DNA of 64,000 nucleotides, from contig NZ_AUAX01000008.1 in the NCBI RefSeq assembly GCF_000428945.1, forward strand, positions 1 through 64,000, written 5' to 3'. The stretch comes from Hamadaea tsunoensis DSM 44101. GTDB taxonomy: Bacteria > Actinomycetota > Actinomycetes > Mycobacteriales > Micromonosporaceae. The notes below the pieces were generated by a model. That model did not search any database. It was not told where the DNA came from and worked only from the letters and a program-made list of their open reading frames with translations. Positions 8,195 through 20,779 of the stretch are shown here, piece after piece (position 1 is the stretch's first letter; each line of letters begins with the position of its first letter). A program made the position numbers and the translations under genes.

Positions 8195-10687
8195 TCAGCG
8201 CCAGCCGAGGGCGGGGCCGAGGTCCGCGCGGCCGGTGACGCCGAGTTTGGCGTACACGCGGTGGAGATGGTTCTCGACCGTGCGGACCGACAGCACCAGC
8301 CGGGCGGCGATCTCCGGGTTGGTCAGACCGCTCGCCACCAGCGCCGCGATCTCCCGTTCCCGGCGGCTCAACGCGGCCGGGGCCTGCTGCGACCACCACG
8401 GCAGCCGGGTCGCCGGACCGGCCGCGGCGAGCTGGTCGCGCCGCCAGGCGGCCGCCGACACGGTCTTCGGCGTGCCCCGGCGGAGCCGGACGATCGCGTC
8501 GCACGCCTCGGCGGCCAGCCCCGGCGTACCCAGCTCCTCGTACGCGTCGGCGACCGCCAGCAGTTCTTCCGCCGGGCCGGACGCAAGCGCGCGGACGAAC
8601 GCGGCGTGGACGGCGTACGCGCCGGGCAGCGGGGGCAGCCGGTCGAGCAGGGCCAACCCGTCGGCGGGATCGTGGAAGCGGGCGACGAGCCAGGCCGCTT
8701 CGGTCGCCACCGCGTACGCGCCGCAGGTCAGCTGGTCGTCGAAGAGCCGGCGCAGGAGCGCCGCACCCTCGCCGGCCGCTCCGGCGCACGCCAGGACGAA
8801 CGCCTCGGCGCGGGCCTCGTCGACCTCGGCGAACAGCACCGAGCCGCCGACCCGGATCTCGACGGCCGTGGCCAGCGCGGTCCGGGCGGCCTCGATCCGC
8901 TGCTGGGCGGCCTCGGCGACGGCCAGCTGGCAGGCGATCCAGTGCCGGGTGCCCGGCCGGACCTCGGGGCCGTCGGCCGCGCGCAGTTCGGCCGCGGCGG
9001 CGGCATAGTCGCCCCGGTACGCCGAAACGCCCGCGGCGGCGGCGAACCCGAGTGCCCGGGCGGCGGGCCAGCCGACCGTGCCGGAAGCGCCGGACGAGCT
9101 CGAACCCCAGTCGCGCAGGGCCGACGCGAGGGCCGCCGCCTCCCCCGGTCGGCCCGCCGCGAGCAGCGTGCCGGTCAGGCCGAACCGCAGCGACATCGTC
9201 AGATCCGCCGGCTGGCCCGGCCGGTCGTGGTGGCGGAGGATCGCCGCGCACTCGTCCACCCGGCCGAGCTGGAAGTACGCGCCGGCCAGCTGGTGGACGG
9301 CGTATCCGCTGGGGCCGGCGAGTTCGACCGCCGACAGCAGCGGGTCGGCGGCACAGGCCGCGGCGGCGTCGGCGTACCGGCGGCGGAGGGTGGCCAGCTG
9401 CACCTCGATGACCGTCGTCGGCTCCCCGAACCCCTCCAGGTACGCGATCGCGAGGTCGATGCGGCGCAGTCCGCGTACCAGGTTGGCGACCCGGGCGGCG
9501 GCCAGTTCGGGGCGGTCGGCGAACGCGGCGAGCACCGCGTCGGCCTCGGCGTACCGGTGCTGCTGGACGAGCGCACCGGCCAGCAGTTCGGCCCGGCGGG
9601 GGGAGGATTCGCGGACTGATCCGGCCAGCGTGGCGGCGAGCGTACCGTCCATCCGGGACAGTGCCTCGGCCGCCGCGGCCAGCAGTTCGGCGTCGTCCGG
9701 CACGTCGGCGGCGGCCAGCCGCAGGGTCACCCGGCGCAGCAGGTGGCGGTCGCCGGTCAGCTCGGCGGCGAGCGCCCGGCGCAGCCGCCGCAGGGTCACC
9801 GACGCCGCGCCGGCCAGCAGCACCTCGCCGTAGAGCGGATGCGGCAGCCAGACCTCGTCCCCGGCGGCCGACGCGTGCAGCCAGTCCCGCTCGCACATGG
9901 ACTCGACCAGCTCCGGGCCGCACAGCGCGCCGAGCGCGTCCGCATCCACCGGCTCGCCGAGCGCCACCACCAGCAGCGCCTCGCGCTCGGCCGGGGTCAC
10001 CGCGGCCAGCCGGTCGGCGAGCACCTGCGTCACCCCGCCCGCGCGGCCGTCGTCGTGCCACCGCCAGCCGCGCTGCCCGGGCCGCAGCACCCCGTCGGCC
10101 AGCGCCGAGGCCACGAGTTCCACGCAGGCCAGCGCGTTGCCGCCGGTCAGCCGGTACAGCGCCGCGGCCGCCGCCGGTTCGAGCGCACCGCCGGCCAGCT
10201 CCGCGGCCATGTCCGCCACGCCGTCGGACGTCAGCGGCGACAGGCGTACACAGGGCAGATCCGGGAGTACGCGATCACGGGCGACCGCGATCAGGCGTAC
10301 CCCCGGGGTGCGGGTGAGTTCGTGGAGGACGGCCGCGGAGCCGTCGTCGAGCAGGTGGGCGTCGTCGACCACGACGGTGGCGGGGATGTCCGCGAAGCGG
10401 GAGAGCAGCTCGCGCAGGACGACCGCCGGTGCCACCCCGGGGCCTTGCCAGGGTCCGCCGAGGTAGCGGGCGAAGGCGCCGAACGGGATCGCGGCGGCCG
10501 CCGGCGTGCCGGCGATCCACTCGGCGCCCGGACCGGCCAGGACGCGCGCGAGGTGGGTCTTGCCCACGCCGGCCGGACCGGACAGCAGCACGCTCCCGGT
10601 CCGGTCCAGGTACGCCCGGGCCCGCGCGGCCTCGGCGGCCCGACCGGGCACCGCGGCGGACCGGACGGACCTGTGTTGATCACGCAC
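8195..10687 (-). CDS. LuxR-family ATPase regulator (LAL type)
   Basis: This large transcription regulator has an N-terminal AAA/NTPase domain with Walker A GPAGVGKT (residues 37-44 from this start) and Walker B-like VVVDDAH. A long helical, TPR-like middle follows. At the C-terminus is a LuxR helix-turn-helix, [20 protein letters not shown], then [20 protein letters not shown] proteins are ATP-dependent activators of catabolic or secondary-metabolism genes; no target is evident here. The start is uncertain: GTG at 10687 is chosen, while GTG at 10726 would overlap the lipoprotein gene by 8 nt. Neither has a good ribosome site. Confidence 0.88.
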   Translation of the reverse strand: MRDQHRSVRSAAVPGRAAEAARARAYLDRTGSVLLSGPAGVGKTHLARVLAGPGAEWIAGTPAAAAIPFGAFARYLGGPWQGPGVAPAVVLRELLSRFADIPATVVVDDAHLLDDGSAAVLHELTRTPGVRLIAVARDRVLPDLPCVRLSPLTSDGVADMAAELAGGALEPAAAAALYRLTGGNALACVELVASALADGVLRPGQRGWRWHDDGRAGGVTQVLADRLAAVTPAEREALLVVALGEPVDADALGALCGPELVESMCERDWLHASAAGDEVWLPHPLYGEVLLAGAASVTLRRLRRALAAELTGDRHLLRRVTLRLAAADVPDDAELLAAAAEALSRMDGTLAATLAGSVRESSPRRAELLAGALVQQHRYAEADAVLAAFADRPELAAARVANLVRGLRRIDLAIAYLEGFGEPTTVIEVQLATLRRRYADAAAACAADPLLSAVELAGPSGYAVHQLAGAYFQLGRVDECAAILRHHDRPGQPADLTMSLRFGLTGTLLAAGRPGEAAALASALRDWGSSSSGASGTVGWPAARALGFAAAAGVSAYRGDYAAAAAELRAADGPEVRPGTRHWIACQLAVAEAAQQRIEAARTALATAVEIRVGGSVLFAEVDEARAEAFVLACAGAAGEGAALLRRLFDDQLTCGAYAVATEAAWLVARFHDPADGLALLDRLPPLPGAYAVHAAFVRALASGPAEELLAVADAYEELGTPGLAAEACDAIVRLRRGTPKTVSAAAWRRDQLAAAGPATRLPWWSQQAPAALSRREREIAALVASGLTNPEIAARLVLSVRTVENHLHRVYAKLGVTGRADLGPALGWR

Positions 10688-10718
10688 GCGGGGGAATGTA
10701 CCCCGCGCGCACACCCGG

Positions 10719-11282
10719 CTACGCACTCGGCAGTTGCGGGGTCACCAACTTGGCGACCTCGATCGCGCCCGCCTTCGGGTTGTTGTGGTGCATCCGCACG
10801 TCGAGCACGTAGCAGTGGAAGAGGTCCACGTCGGTGAGGCGTACCGTCAGCTGGCCGGAGGACGTGAAGTAGACGGCTTCCTTGCCCAGCCCCGCCACCC
10901 GCTCGCCCTGCGACTTGGTCATGTCGAACATCGTCTTGGCGTTCGGCTGCCACTCGGTGATCAGTTTGCCGACCCCGCCGGCCTCCTCGTAGGTGCACAC
11001 GGCGACGTCGCCCGACAGGCTCGGCGTGGCCGTCTTCACGGCGAAACCGGAGATCTCGGCGGCCTTGGCGACGGTCATCATCCCGCAGATCTGCTCCGGT
11101 GTGACCTTTCCGCCGGCCGCGGCCGGTGCCGCGCTCGGACTCGCGGCGGCGCCCGCGGTACTCGCGGCCGGCGCGGCCGCGGTCGTCGCGGGGGCCGCCG
11201 CCGGTGTGCCGGTCGGTCCGCACGCGGACAGGAGGACGGCGGCCAGGGGTGCCACCGCGGCGAGGGCAGGAGACCTTCTCAT
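10719..11282 (-). CDS. lipoprotein, DUF3558-like
   Basis: This 187-aa protein has a signal peptide ending in the lipobox LLSAC, then a low-complexity Ala/Pro/Ser/Thr linker (about residues 25-55). The folded domain begins at [18 protein letters not shown] and contains paired cysteines (ICGMM and VCTYE). The domain resembles the DUF3558-type lipoproteins of actinomycetes, which I infer rather than know. It would be anchored on the outer face of the membrane. The ATG at 11282 starts the signal peptide; an upstream in-frame start adds residues of unlikely character. Confidence 0.75.
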   Translation of the reverse strand: MRRSPALAAVAPLAAVLLSACGPTGTPAAAPATTAAAPAASTAGAAASPSAAPAAAGGKVTPEQICGMMTVAKAAEISGFAVKTATPSLSGDVAVCTYEEAGGVGKLITEWQPNAKTMFDMTKSQGERVAGLGKEAVYFTSSGQLTVRLTDVDLFHCYVLDVRMHHNNPKAGAIEVAKLVTPQLPSA

Positions 11283-11331
11283 GCGCCGATGATCGGCGAG
11301 CCGGGCACCCCGGCGCATGAGTGGTCACCAC

Positions 11332-11946
11332 TCAAATCGCGGGGTCGCGCAGCCCCACGCAGTCGAGGTCCCAGAAGGTCTGCGCGTAGACGTGCGTGCC
11401 CGTCATCCACGGCGCGTACGCCCGCAGCCGGCGGACCTGGAACGCCGGGTCCGGGATGCGCAGCGACGGCGACCGGAAGCCGAACGCGCTGGCCCGCTCG
11501 AACCCGAGCCGGCCGTAGTAGTCCGGTGCACCCTCCAGGAACACCAGCGGTACGCCGGCCGCGTCGGCCGCCGCGAGCGCGGTCGCCACCAGCCGGCCGC
11601 CCAGCCCGCGCCGCTGATGGTCAGACGCGACCGCCAGCGGCGACAAGGTGTACACGTCGACGAGTTCGCGGGGCGCGTCCAGGCGGCCGTGGCTGAGCAG
11701 CACGTGCCCCACGACCAGTTCGCCGGCGACCGCGACGAAGCCGAGCGGGGGCAGCGGCGCCCCGGCCGACCGCAGGCGCCGGATCAGCTCCGGGATCAGC
11801 GGGTCGTCGCCGAACGCCTCGTACGCCATCCGCTCCGCGGCGGCCGCGTCGCCGGGCGTCTCGGGCCGGACCTGGTAGCCGTCCTCGTAACCGTATTTGT
11901 AGCCGTCCGTGTAGCCGTCCGTGTAGCCGTCCTCGTGCCCGGTCAT
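11332..11946 (-). CDS. GNAT N-acetyltransferase
   Basis: This 204-aa protein is a YhbS-like GNAT domain. The acetyl-CoA signature is at LSPLAVASDHQRRGLGGRLV, and a conserved tail segment reads FLEGAPDYYGRLGFERAS. The N-terminus is preceded by a short tandem peptide repeat, DGYTDGYTDGYKYGYEDGY, encoded by about 12-nt DNA repeats, which is not part of the GNAT fold. The substrate is unknown. Start ATG 11946 is preceded by GGCGGA. It follows the methyltransferase gene by 34 nt. Confidence 0.83.
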   Translation of the reverse strand: MTGHEDGYTDGYTDGYKYGYEDGYQVRPETPGDAAAAERMAYEAFGDDPLIPELIRRLRSAGAPLPPLGFVAVAGELVVGHVLLSHGRLDAPRELVDVYTLSPLAVASDHQRRGLGGRLVATALAAADAAGVPLVFLEGAPDYYGRLGFERASAFGFRSPSLRIPDPAFQVRRLRAYAPWMTGTHVYAQTFWDLDCVGLRDPAI

Positions 11947-11980
11947 GACGGATCCGCCAGATCGTCCATGATCGGGCACC

Positions 11981-12628
11981 TTAATCCCCGGCCGAGCGGC
12001 GGACGAGCAGGTACGACCGCTGGCTCGCGTGTTCCGTGGCGGGATCGGGCATCCGGTCCAGCCGGGCGACCAGCTCCAGCCCGGCCCGGCCGAGCGCGTC
12101 GATCTCCACCACCGGATCGAGGTAGCGGAACGTCAGGTCGACCTCCTCGTCCCACCACAGCCGCAGCACCTGCGCCGTCCCCGTCGCGTACGCGAGATCG
12201 CCGGTGTGGAAGGCGACGAGCGCATGGCCACCGGGCGCGAGTGCCCTGGCGAACTCCCGGTACGCCGCGGCCCGCTGCCGCTCGTCGAGATGGATGACGG
12301 CGTAGAAGCAGACGATCCCGCCGAGGGCCGCGTCGCGTACCGGCAGGGCGGTCATGTCGGCGGCGCAGAACGGCAGCCCGGTGTCCCGCCGCCCGATGAC
12401 GCACATGGCCGGGGACAGGTCGAGCCCGGCGGCGCGTACGCCCCGGCCGGCCAGGTAGGCGGCGACATGACCGGGTCCGCACCCCAGATCCAGCACGGTA
12501 CGCCCGGCCGTCAGCTCGGCGAACGTGTCCAGCAGGGCCCGGTCGAGGGGCTTGCCGCGCAGTTCCCTGCCGATCTCGGCGGCGTAGTGTTCGGCGACCT
12601 TGTCATAGCTGGCCCGGGTCTGCGGCAT
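11981..12628 (-). CDS. SAM-dependent methyltransferase (class I)
   Basis: This 215-aa protein has a Rossmann-like methyltransferase core. The SAM-binding motif I is VLDLGCGPGHVAAYLA (about residues 45-60), the acidic motif II lies at AAGLDLSPAM, and the post-I region reads LPFCAADMTALPV. It belongs to the methyltransferase 11/25 group; the substrate cannot be told. ATG at 12628 is chosen; a TTG nine bases earlier is the alternative. It probably shares a transcript with the GNAT gene downstream. Confidence 0.82.
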   Translation of the reverse strand: MPQTRASYDKVAEHYAAEIGRELRGKPLDRALLDTFAELTAGRTVLDLGCGPGHVAAYLAGRGVRAAGLDLSPAMCVIGRRDTGLPFCAADMTALPVRDAALGGIVCFYAVIHLDERQRAAAYREFARALAPGGHALVAFHTGDLAYATGTAQVLRLWWDEEVDLTFRYLDPVVEIDALGRAGLELVARLDRMPDPATEHASQRSYLLVRRSAGD

Positions 12629-12664
12629 GGCCCTCAAACTACAGCCGGGCTTCGGCGGCAGCGC

Positions 12665-13288
12665 CTACCGCTCCCCCGCCCGCCGCCGCGGCGTATGTCG
12701 CTTGTAGACGCTCACGGTCGGATCGTCGCGCAGCCAGAACCGCCACGGCCGGTCGTGCTCGGAACTCACCCCGACCCGCGGCCCGGCCACGATCCCCGCC
12801 GGATCGACCGGAGCCGGCGGCGGCAGCAGGCGCAGCGGCCCGGTCCCGTCCAACAGGTTCGTCCCGTAGAAACTCCCGTCGGCGCCCAACGTCGTCGCCA
12901 GCCGCGCCGGTCCGCGCGCGAGCTCCCGGGCGGCCTTCACACCAGGGCGACGCGTACGCGCGACGGCCTCGCCCTCGACGACCTCCCCGGCCCGCAGCAA
13001 CACCGCCGACGCCTCGCCGACCGGCCCGGTCACCACGTTCAGGCACCAGTGCATCCCGTAGGTGAAGTACGCGTACAGCACCCCGGCCGGCCCGAACATG
13101 ACCTTCGTCCGGGGCGTCGGCCCCCGGTGCGCGTGCGAAGCGGAGTCCAGCCCCTGGCCGGCGTACGCCTCGACCTCGGTCAGCCGCACGACGACCCCGT
13201 CGGCGCCGGCCAGCCGCCAGCCGAGCAGGTCGCGGGCGGCCTCGGTCACCCGCGAAGCGGGCAGGTCATACCAAGCGGTCACGCCCAT
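12665..13288 (-). CDS. mpg: 3-methyladenine DNA glycosylase (AAG/Mpg family)
   Basis: This 207-aa protein excises alkylated bases such as 3-methyladenine in base-excision repair. Family motifs are RLTEVEAYAGQGLDSASHAH, which contains the catalytic Glu of EVEAY, GPAGVLYAYFTYGMHWCLNVV, and the later block ARGPARLATTLG. The length is normal for the family. It starts with ATG and lies 10 nt beyond the argH stop on the same strand, so it may be read from the arg transcript. Confidence 0.92.
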   Translation of the reverse strand: MGVTAWYDLPASRVTEAARDLLGWRLAGADGVVVRLTEVEAYAGQGLDSASHAHRGPTPRTKVMFGPAGVLYAYFTYGMHWCLNVVTGPVGEASAVLLRAGEVVEGEAVARTRRPGVKAARELARGPARLATTLGADGSFYGTNLLDGTGPLRLLPPPAPVDPAGIVAGPRVGVSSEHDRPWRFWLRDDPTVSVYKRHTPRRRAGER

Positions 13289-13298
13289 AAGGAGATCA

Positions 13299-14699
13299 CT
13301 ATTCGTTGCCGGCTGCCCAGCCCTGCCACTCCTTGAGTTCGCGCTGCACCGCGCCGAGCTGTACGCCGACCGCCTCCGGCCCCGTCGAACCGGGCGTCTT
13401 GCGGGCGGCGAGGGCCGACTCGACGGTCAGCACGTCGCGTACGCCGGGATCGAGGTGGTCGGAGACCGCGGCCAGATCCTCGTCGGTGACCTCGTGGAGT
13501 TCGATGCGGCGGGCGGCGCAGAGCGCGACGAGCCGGCCGGTGATCTCGTGGGCCTCGCGGAACGGGACGTTCTTGCGGACGAGCCAGTCGGCTACCTCGG
13601 TGGCGAGCGAGTAGCCGATGGGGGCCGCCGCGGCGAGCACCTCGGCGCGTACGCGCATCGTCGCGATCAATCCGGTCATGGCGGGCAGGACGAGGCGGAG
13701 GGTGTCGAGGGCGTCGAAGACGGGCTCCTTGTCCTCCTGCATGTCGCGGTCGTAGGTGAGCGGCAGGCCCTTGAGCATCGTGAGCACGGCGACGAGGCCG
13801 CCGATGAGCCGGCCGGCCTTGCCGCGGGCGAGTTCGGCGATGTCGGCGTTCTTCTTCTGCGGCATGATCGACGAGCCGGTCGCGAAGGCGTCGTCGAGCT
13901 CGACCCAGCCGAACTCCTGCGAGGTCCACAGGACGATCTCCTCGCCCAGCCGGCTCAGGTGTACGCCGAGCAGCGCCGTGACGAACAGGAACTCGGCCAC
14001 GAAGTCGCGGTCGGAGACGGCGTCCATCGAGTTGGCGGCCGACGAGTGGAATCCGAGTTCCTTGGCGACCCGCTCGGGGTCGAGGGGCAGCGACGATCCG
14101 GCGAGCGCACCGGCGCCCAGCGGGCTCACCGCCGTACGCCGATCCCAGTCGCGCAGCCGGTCGAGGTCGCGCAGCAGCGGCTGGACGTGCGCGAGCAGCC
14201 AGTGGCCGAAGGTGACCGGCTGGGCGTGCTGGACGTGCGTCATGCCCGGGGCCGGCGTCGAGACGTGTGCGGCGGCCTGCTCGGCCAGGGCGGTCGCGAG
14301 GTCGGCCACGTCGGCGGCCAGGCCGCGGGCGTGGTCGCGCAGGTAGAGGCGGAGATCCGTGGCCACCTGGTCGTTGCGGGAGCGGCCGGCGCGCAGCTTG
14401 CCGCCGAGCGTGCCGAGCTTCTCGACGAGGCCGCGTTCGAGCGCGGTGTGCACGTCCTCGTCGGCGACGGTCGCGACGAAGGCGCCCTCGGCGACCTCCT
14501 CGGCCAGTTCGTCCAGCGCGGCGAGCATGGACCGCAGCTCGTCCGGTTCGAGCAGGCCGGCGTCGGCCAGGACCCGGGCGTGCGCCTTCGACGCGGCCAG
14601 ATCGTAGGGGGCCAGCCGCATGTCGAAGTGCACGCTGACGGACAGCGCCGCGAGCGCCTCGGCGGGGCCGCCTTCGAACCGTCCACCCCAGAGCTTCAC
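13299..14699 (-). CDS. argH: argininosuccinate lyase
   Basis: It catalyses the last step of arginine synthesis, argininosuccinate to arginine and fumarate. This 466-aa member of the fumarase/aspartase superfamily carries the signature GSSIMPQKKN (residues 275-284), plus SRNDQVATDLRLYLR and TPAPGMTHVQHAQPVTF. The GTG start (VKLWGGRF) has AGAGG eight bases upstream. It is the final gene of the arg cluster. It is separated from argG by 140 nt that carry a long inverted repeat. Confidence 0.97.
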   Translation of the reverse strand: MKLWGGRFEGGPAEALAALSVSVHFDMRLAPYDLAASKAHARVLADAGLLEPDELRSMLAALDELAEEVAEGAFVATVADEDVHTALERGLVEKLGTLGGKLRAGRSRNDQVATDLRLYLRDHARGLAADVADLATALAEQAAAHVSTPAPGMTHVQHAQPVTFGHWLLAHVQPLLRDLDRLRDWDRRTAVSPLGAGALAGSSLPLDPERVAKELGFHSSAANSMDAVSDRDFVAEFLFVTALLGVHLSRLGEEIVLWTSQEFGWVELDDAFATGSSIMPQKKNADIAELARGKAGRLIGGLVAVLTMLKGLPLTYDRDMQEDKEPVFDALDTLRLVLPAMTGLIATMRVRAEVLAAAAPIGYSLATEVADWLVRKNVPFREAHEITGRLVALCAARRIELHEVTDEDLAAVSDHLDPGVRDVLTVESALAARKTPGSTGPEAVGVQLGAVQRELKEWQGWAAGNE

Positions 14700-14729
14700 T
14701 GAACTACCTCTCACACGGTCTTGTTGGCA

Positions 14730-14799
14730 ACGATCTTGCGCGAATGCCTCGAATTTCGCGGCTTATGCCGGAAACACCGGTACATTCGCGCAAGATCGT
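14730..14799. repeat. 17-bp perfect inverted repeat between argG and argH
   Basis: Arms ACGATCTTGCGCGAATG (14730-14746) and its exact complement (14783-14799) flank a 36-nt spacer. In RNA this would form a long hairpin 30 nt upstream of the argH start. It could act as a processing or partial termination site that lowers argH expression, or be a dispersed repeat; no second copy is seen in this window. Confidence 0.7.
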
Positions 14800-14839
14800 C
14801 GGAAAAGCGGGGCCCGGCGACGGGGTCGCCGGAAGGGGG

Positions 14840-16039
14840 TCAGGACAGGCGGGTGTCCCGGGCGGCGGCCAGCCGCGACGGCAGGCCCCACAGGTCGACG
14901 AAGCCCTTGGCCAGCGACTGGTCGAACAGGTCGCCCTCGTCGTAGGTGGCCAGGCTGAAGTCGTACAGCGACGTCTCCGAGCGCCGGCCGGTGACCACCG
15001 CGCGGCCGCCGTGCAGCGTCATCCGGATCTCGCCGGTGACGTGCTTCTGCGACTCGTCGATGAACGCCTCCAGCGACTGCTTGAGCGGCGAGAACCAGAG
15101 GCCGTCGTAGATCAGCTCGCCCCAGCGCTGGTCGACCGACCGCTTGAAGCGGGCCAGGTCGCGCTCGACCGTGACGTTCTCCAGCTCCTGGTGGGCGGTG
15201 ATCAGCGCGATCGCGCCGGGCGCCTCGTAGACCTCGCGGCTCTTGATGCCGACGAGCCGGTCCTCCACCATGTCGATGCGGCCGACGCCCTGGGCGCCCG
15301 CGCGCCGGTTCAGCTCGGCGATCGCCTGGAACGGCGTCACGGTCTCGCCGTCGATGGCGACCGGACGGCCGGCCTCGAAGGTGATGACGACCTCGTCGGC
15401 GTCCCGCGCGACGGACGGGTCCTGCGTGTACGAGTAGATGTCCTCGATCGGGCCGTTCCAGATGTCCTCGAGGAAGCCCGTCTCGACGGCCCGGCCGAAG
15501 ATGTTCTGGTCGACCGAGTACGGCGACTTCTTCGACTGGTCGATCGGCAGGCCCTTGGCCTCGGCGTACGCGATGGCCTTGTCCCGGGTCCAGGCGAAGT
15601 CCCGCGCCGGGGCGACCACCTTGAGGTGCGGGGCGAGCGCGCCGATGCCGACCTCGAAGCGGACCTGGTCGTTGCCCTTGCCGGTGCAGCCGTGCGACAC
15701 GATCGTGCCGGAGTGCTTGCGGGCCGCCTCGACGAGGTGCTTGACGATCAGCGGCCGGGAGAGCGCGCTGACCAGCGGGTAGCGGTCCATGTAGAGCGCG
15801 TTGGCGCGGATCGCCGGCAGGCAGAAGTCGGCCGCGAACTCCTCGCGCGCGTCGATGACCTCGGACTCGACCGCGCCGCAGGCCAGCGCCCGCTTGCGGA
15901 CGACCTCCATGTCCTCGCCGCCCTGGCCCACGTCGACCGCCACGGCGATGACCTCGGCGCCCATCTTCTCGGCGAGGTAGGGAATGGCGACGGACGTGTC
16001 CAGACCGCCGGAGTAGGCCAGTACGACCCGCTCAGTCAT
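14840..16039 (-). CDS. argG: argininosuccinate synthase
   Basis: It condenses citrulline and aspartate using ATP. The 399-aa length is normal. The PP-loop AYSGGLDTS (8-16) binds ATP, and [15 protein letters not shown] is the second family signature. [20 protein letters not shown] follows the region shared with actinobacterial ArgG proteins. ATG at 16039 has AAGGAG eight bases upstream. It follows argR by 45 nt. Confidence 0.97.
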   Translation of the reverse strand: MTERVVLAYSGGLDTSVAIPYLAEKMGAEVIAVAVDVGQGGEDMEVVRKRALACGAVESEVIDAREEFAADFCLPAIRANALYMDRYPLVSALSRPLIVKHLVEAARKHSGTIVSHGCTGKGNDQVRFEVGIGALAPHLKVVAPARDFAWTRDKAIAYAEAKGLPIDQSKKSPYSVDQNIFGRAVETGFLEDIWNGPIEDIYSYTQDPSVARDADEVVITFEAGRPVAIDGETVTPFQAIAELNRRAGAQGVGRIDMVEDRLVGIKSREVYEAPGAIALITAHQELENVTVERDLARFKRSVDQRWGELIYDGLWFSPLKQSLEAFIDESQKHVTGEIRMTLHGGRAVVTGRRSETSLYDFSLATYDEGDLFDQSLAKGFVDLWGLPSRLAAARDTRLS

Positions 16040-16084
16040 GATCGTGCTCCTTGGTTGTCATGGTTGTAACCTGCGGTCCAGGCC

Positions 16085-18685
<2,601 letters not shown>

Positions 18686-18689
<4 letters not shown>

Positions 18690-19555
18690 GGGGTCACCAT
18701 CGTTCCGTGGCCGGCTTCAGTGAAGATCTCGAGCAGTACCGAGTGGGGGGTGCGGCCGTCGACGACGTGCGCCGCCGGTACGCCGCCGCGTACCGCCCGC
18801 AGGCAGGCTTCCATTTTGGGCACCATCCCGGCCGACAGGTCCGGCAGCAGCTTCTCCAGCTGCGTCGCCGTCAGCTGGGAGATCAGGCTGGACGTGTCGG
18901 GCCAGTTCGCGTACAGGCCGGGGACGTCGGTCAGCACGACGAGCTTGCGGGCGCCCAGCGCCACGGCAAGGGCGGCCGCCGCGGTGTCGGCGTTGAGGTT
19001 GTGCACCACGCCGTTCGCATCGGGCGCCACCGTCGACACGACCGGGATCTGCCCGGCCGACAGCAGCTTCTCGACGACCGTCGCCTGCACCGAGGCCACA
19101 TCGCCGACGAGGCCGATGTCCACCGGCTCGCCGTCGACCATCGCCGGGCGCCGCTCGGCCGTGAACAGGCCGCCGTCGCTGCCGGACAGGCCCACGCCGA
19201 ACGAGCCGTGCGCGTTGATCTCGCGGACGAGGTCCTGGCCGACCTGGCCGACGAGGACCATCTGCACGATCTGCATCGCCTCGGGCGTGGTGACCCGCAG
19301 GCCGCCGCGGAACTCGCTGGTCAGCCCGACCCGCGAGAGCATCGCCGAGATCTGCGGGCCGCCGCCGTGCACGACGACCGGGCGCAGCCCGGCCATCCGC
19401 AGGAAGACCATGTCGGCGGCGAACGAGGCGCGCAGCTCCTCGGAGACCATCGCGTTGCCGCCGTACTTGACGACGATCGTGGACTTGCGGAACCGGCTGA
19501 GCCACGGCAGCGCCTCGACGAGGACGCCGGCCTTCTCCTGCGCGGACAACGTCAT
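18686..19555 (-). CDS. argB: acetylglutamate kinase
   Basis: It phosphorylates N-acetylglutamate, the second step of the pathway and usually the point of arginine feedback inhibition. The 289-aa protein carries VVKYGGNAM near the N-terminus and [12 protein letters not shown] (glycine-rich nucleotide loop). [17 protein letters not shown] and LTDVPGLY are in the C-terminal half. An N-terminal extension before the kinase core ([19 protein letters not shown]) matches the arginine-sensitive class. The ATG at 19555 overlaps the argJ stop (ATGA); the reading frame is open further upstream inside argJ but that is a shadow. Confidence 0.96.
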
Positions 19556-20748
19556 GACGAGTACGCCGAGTTCTCGTGCACGTACCCGTGGGACAAGTCG
19601 TTCGTCCAGACCGTCGCCGTGTCGATCCCGGCGTTGAGGTCGATCGTGATGTGGACGTCGCGACCGGTCAGGTCCACCTTGGACCGGTCCTCGGCGGCGG
19701 CGCCGCCGCGGCAGATCCACACGCCGTTGACGGCCACGTTCAGCTCGTCCGCCTCGAAGGCGGCCTTCGTGGTGCCGACGGCGGCCAGGATGCGGCCCCA
19801 GTTCGGGTCGTTGCCGAACAGCGCGGTCTTCACGAGGTTGTTGCGGGCGACCGCGCGGCCGACCTCGACCGCCTCGTCCTCGTCCGCGGCGTTGACGACC
19901 TCGATCGCGACCTGCTTGGTGGCGCCCTCGGCGTCGTTCATCAGCTGCTGGGCCAGATCGTGGCAGGCGGCGGTGACCGCGGCGGTCAGCTCCTCCTGCG
20001 TCGGCTCCATCCCGGACGCGCCGCTGGCCAGCAGCAGCACGGTGTCGTTGGTGGACATCGCGCCGTCGGAGTCGAGCCGGTCGAACGTGACCCGGGTCGC
20101 CGCACGCAGGGCCTCGTCGAGCGCGGCCGAGCCGGCGATGGCGTCGGTGGTCAGCACGACAAGCATCGTGGCCAGCGCCGGGGCGAGCATGCCCGCGCCC
20201 TTCGCCATGCCGCCGACCTTCCAGCCGTCCCGCTCGACGATGACGGTCTTGGCCACGGTGTCGGTGGTCATGATGGCCTCGGCCGCGGCGACGCCGCCCG
20301 ATTCCAGCCCGCCGCCGCTGTCGCGGCCGAGCGACTTGACCGCCAGGTTCACGCCGGACAGCAGCTTCGGCATCGGCAGCCGCTCGCCGATCAGGCCGGT
20401 CGAGCAGACCGCGACCTCGCCGGCGCCGAGCAGCATCCGCTTGGCGCCCGGGCTGCGCAGGGCGGCCGCCACGTGCTCGGCGGTGGCGTGCGTGTCCTGG
20501 AAGCCGGCCGGGCCGGTGCAGGCGTTGGCGCCGCCGGAGTTGAGGACGACGGCCTTGAGCACGCCGCTCTTGAGCACCTGGCGGCTCCACAGCACCGGCG
20601 CCGCCTGGACGCGGTTCGCCGTGAACACGCCGGCGGCGGTCGCGTCGGGTCCGTCGTTGACGACCAGGGCCAGGTCGGGCTTGCCGGAGGCCTTGAGCCC
20701 GGCGACGACGCCGGCGGCCCGGAAGCCCTTGGGAGCGGTAACAGACAT
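19552..20748 (-). CDS. argJ: glutamate N-acetyltransferase / ornithine acetyltransferase
   Basis: It recycles the acetyl group from N-acetylornithine to glutamate, and in bifunctional forms also uses acetyl-CoA; no argA or argE is present in this cluster. The 398-aa precursor self-cleaves before the nucleophile Thr194 in [20 protein letters not shown]. Other motifs are [11 protein letters not shown] and [16 protein letters not shown] 20748 has GGAGG upstream. It follows argC by 31 nt. Confidence 0.96.
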   Translation of the reverse strand: MSVTAPKGFRAAGVVAGLKASGKPDLALVVNDGPDATAAGVFTANRVQAAPVLWSRQVLKSGVLKAVVLNSGGANACTGPAGFQDTHATAEHVAAALRSPGAKRMLLGAGEVAVCSTGLIGERLPMPKLLSGVNLAVKSLGRDSGGGLESGGVAAAEAIMTTDTVAKTVIVERDGWKVGGMAKGAGMLAPALATMLVVLTTDAIAGSAALDEALRAATRVTFDRLDSDGAMSTNDTVLLLASGASGMEPTQEELTAAVTAACHDLAQQLMNDAEGATKQVAIEVVNAADEDEAVEVGRAVARNNLVKTALFGNDPNWGRILAAVGTTKAAFEADELNVAVNGVWICRGGAAAEDRSKVDLTGRDVHITIDLNAGIDTATVWTNDLSHGYVHENSAYSS

Positions 20749-20779
20749 CAGAGCCTCCGAAGATTCGCGCGAGCGCTCA

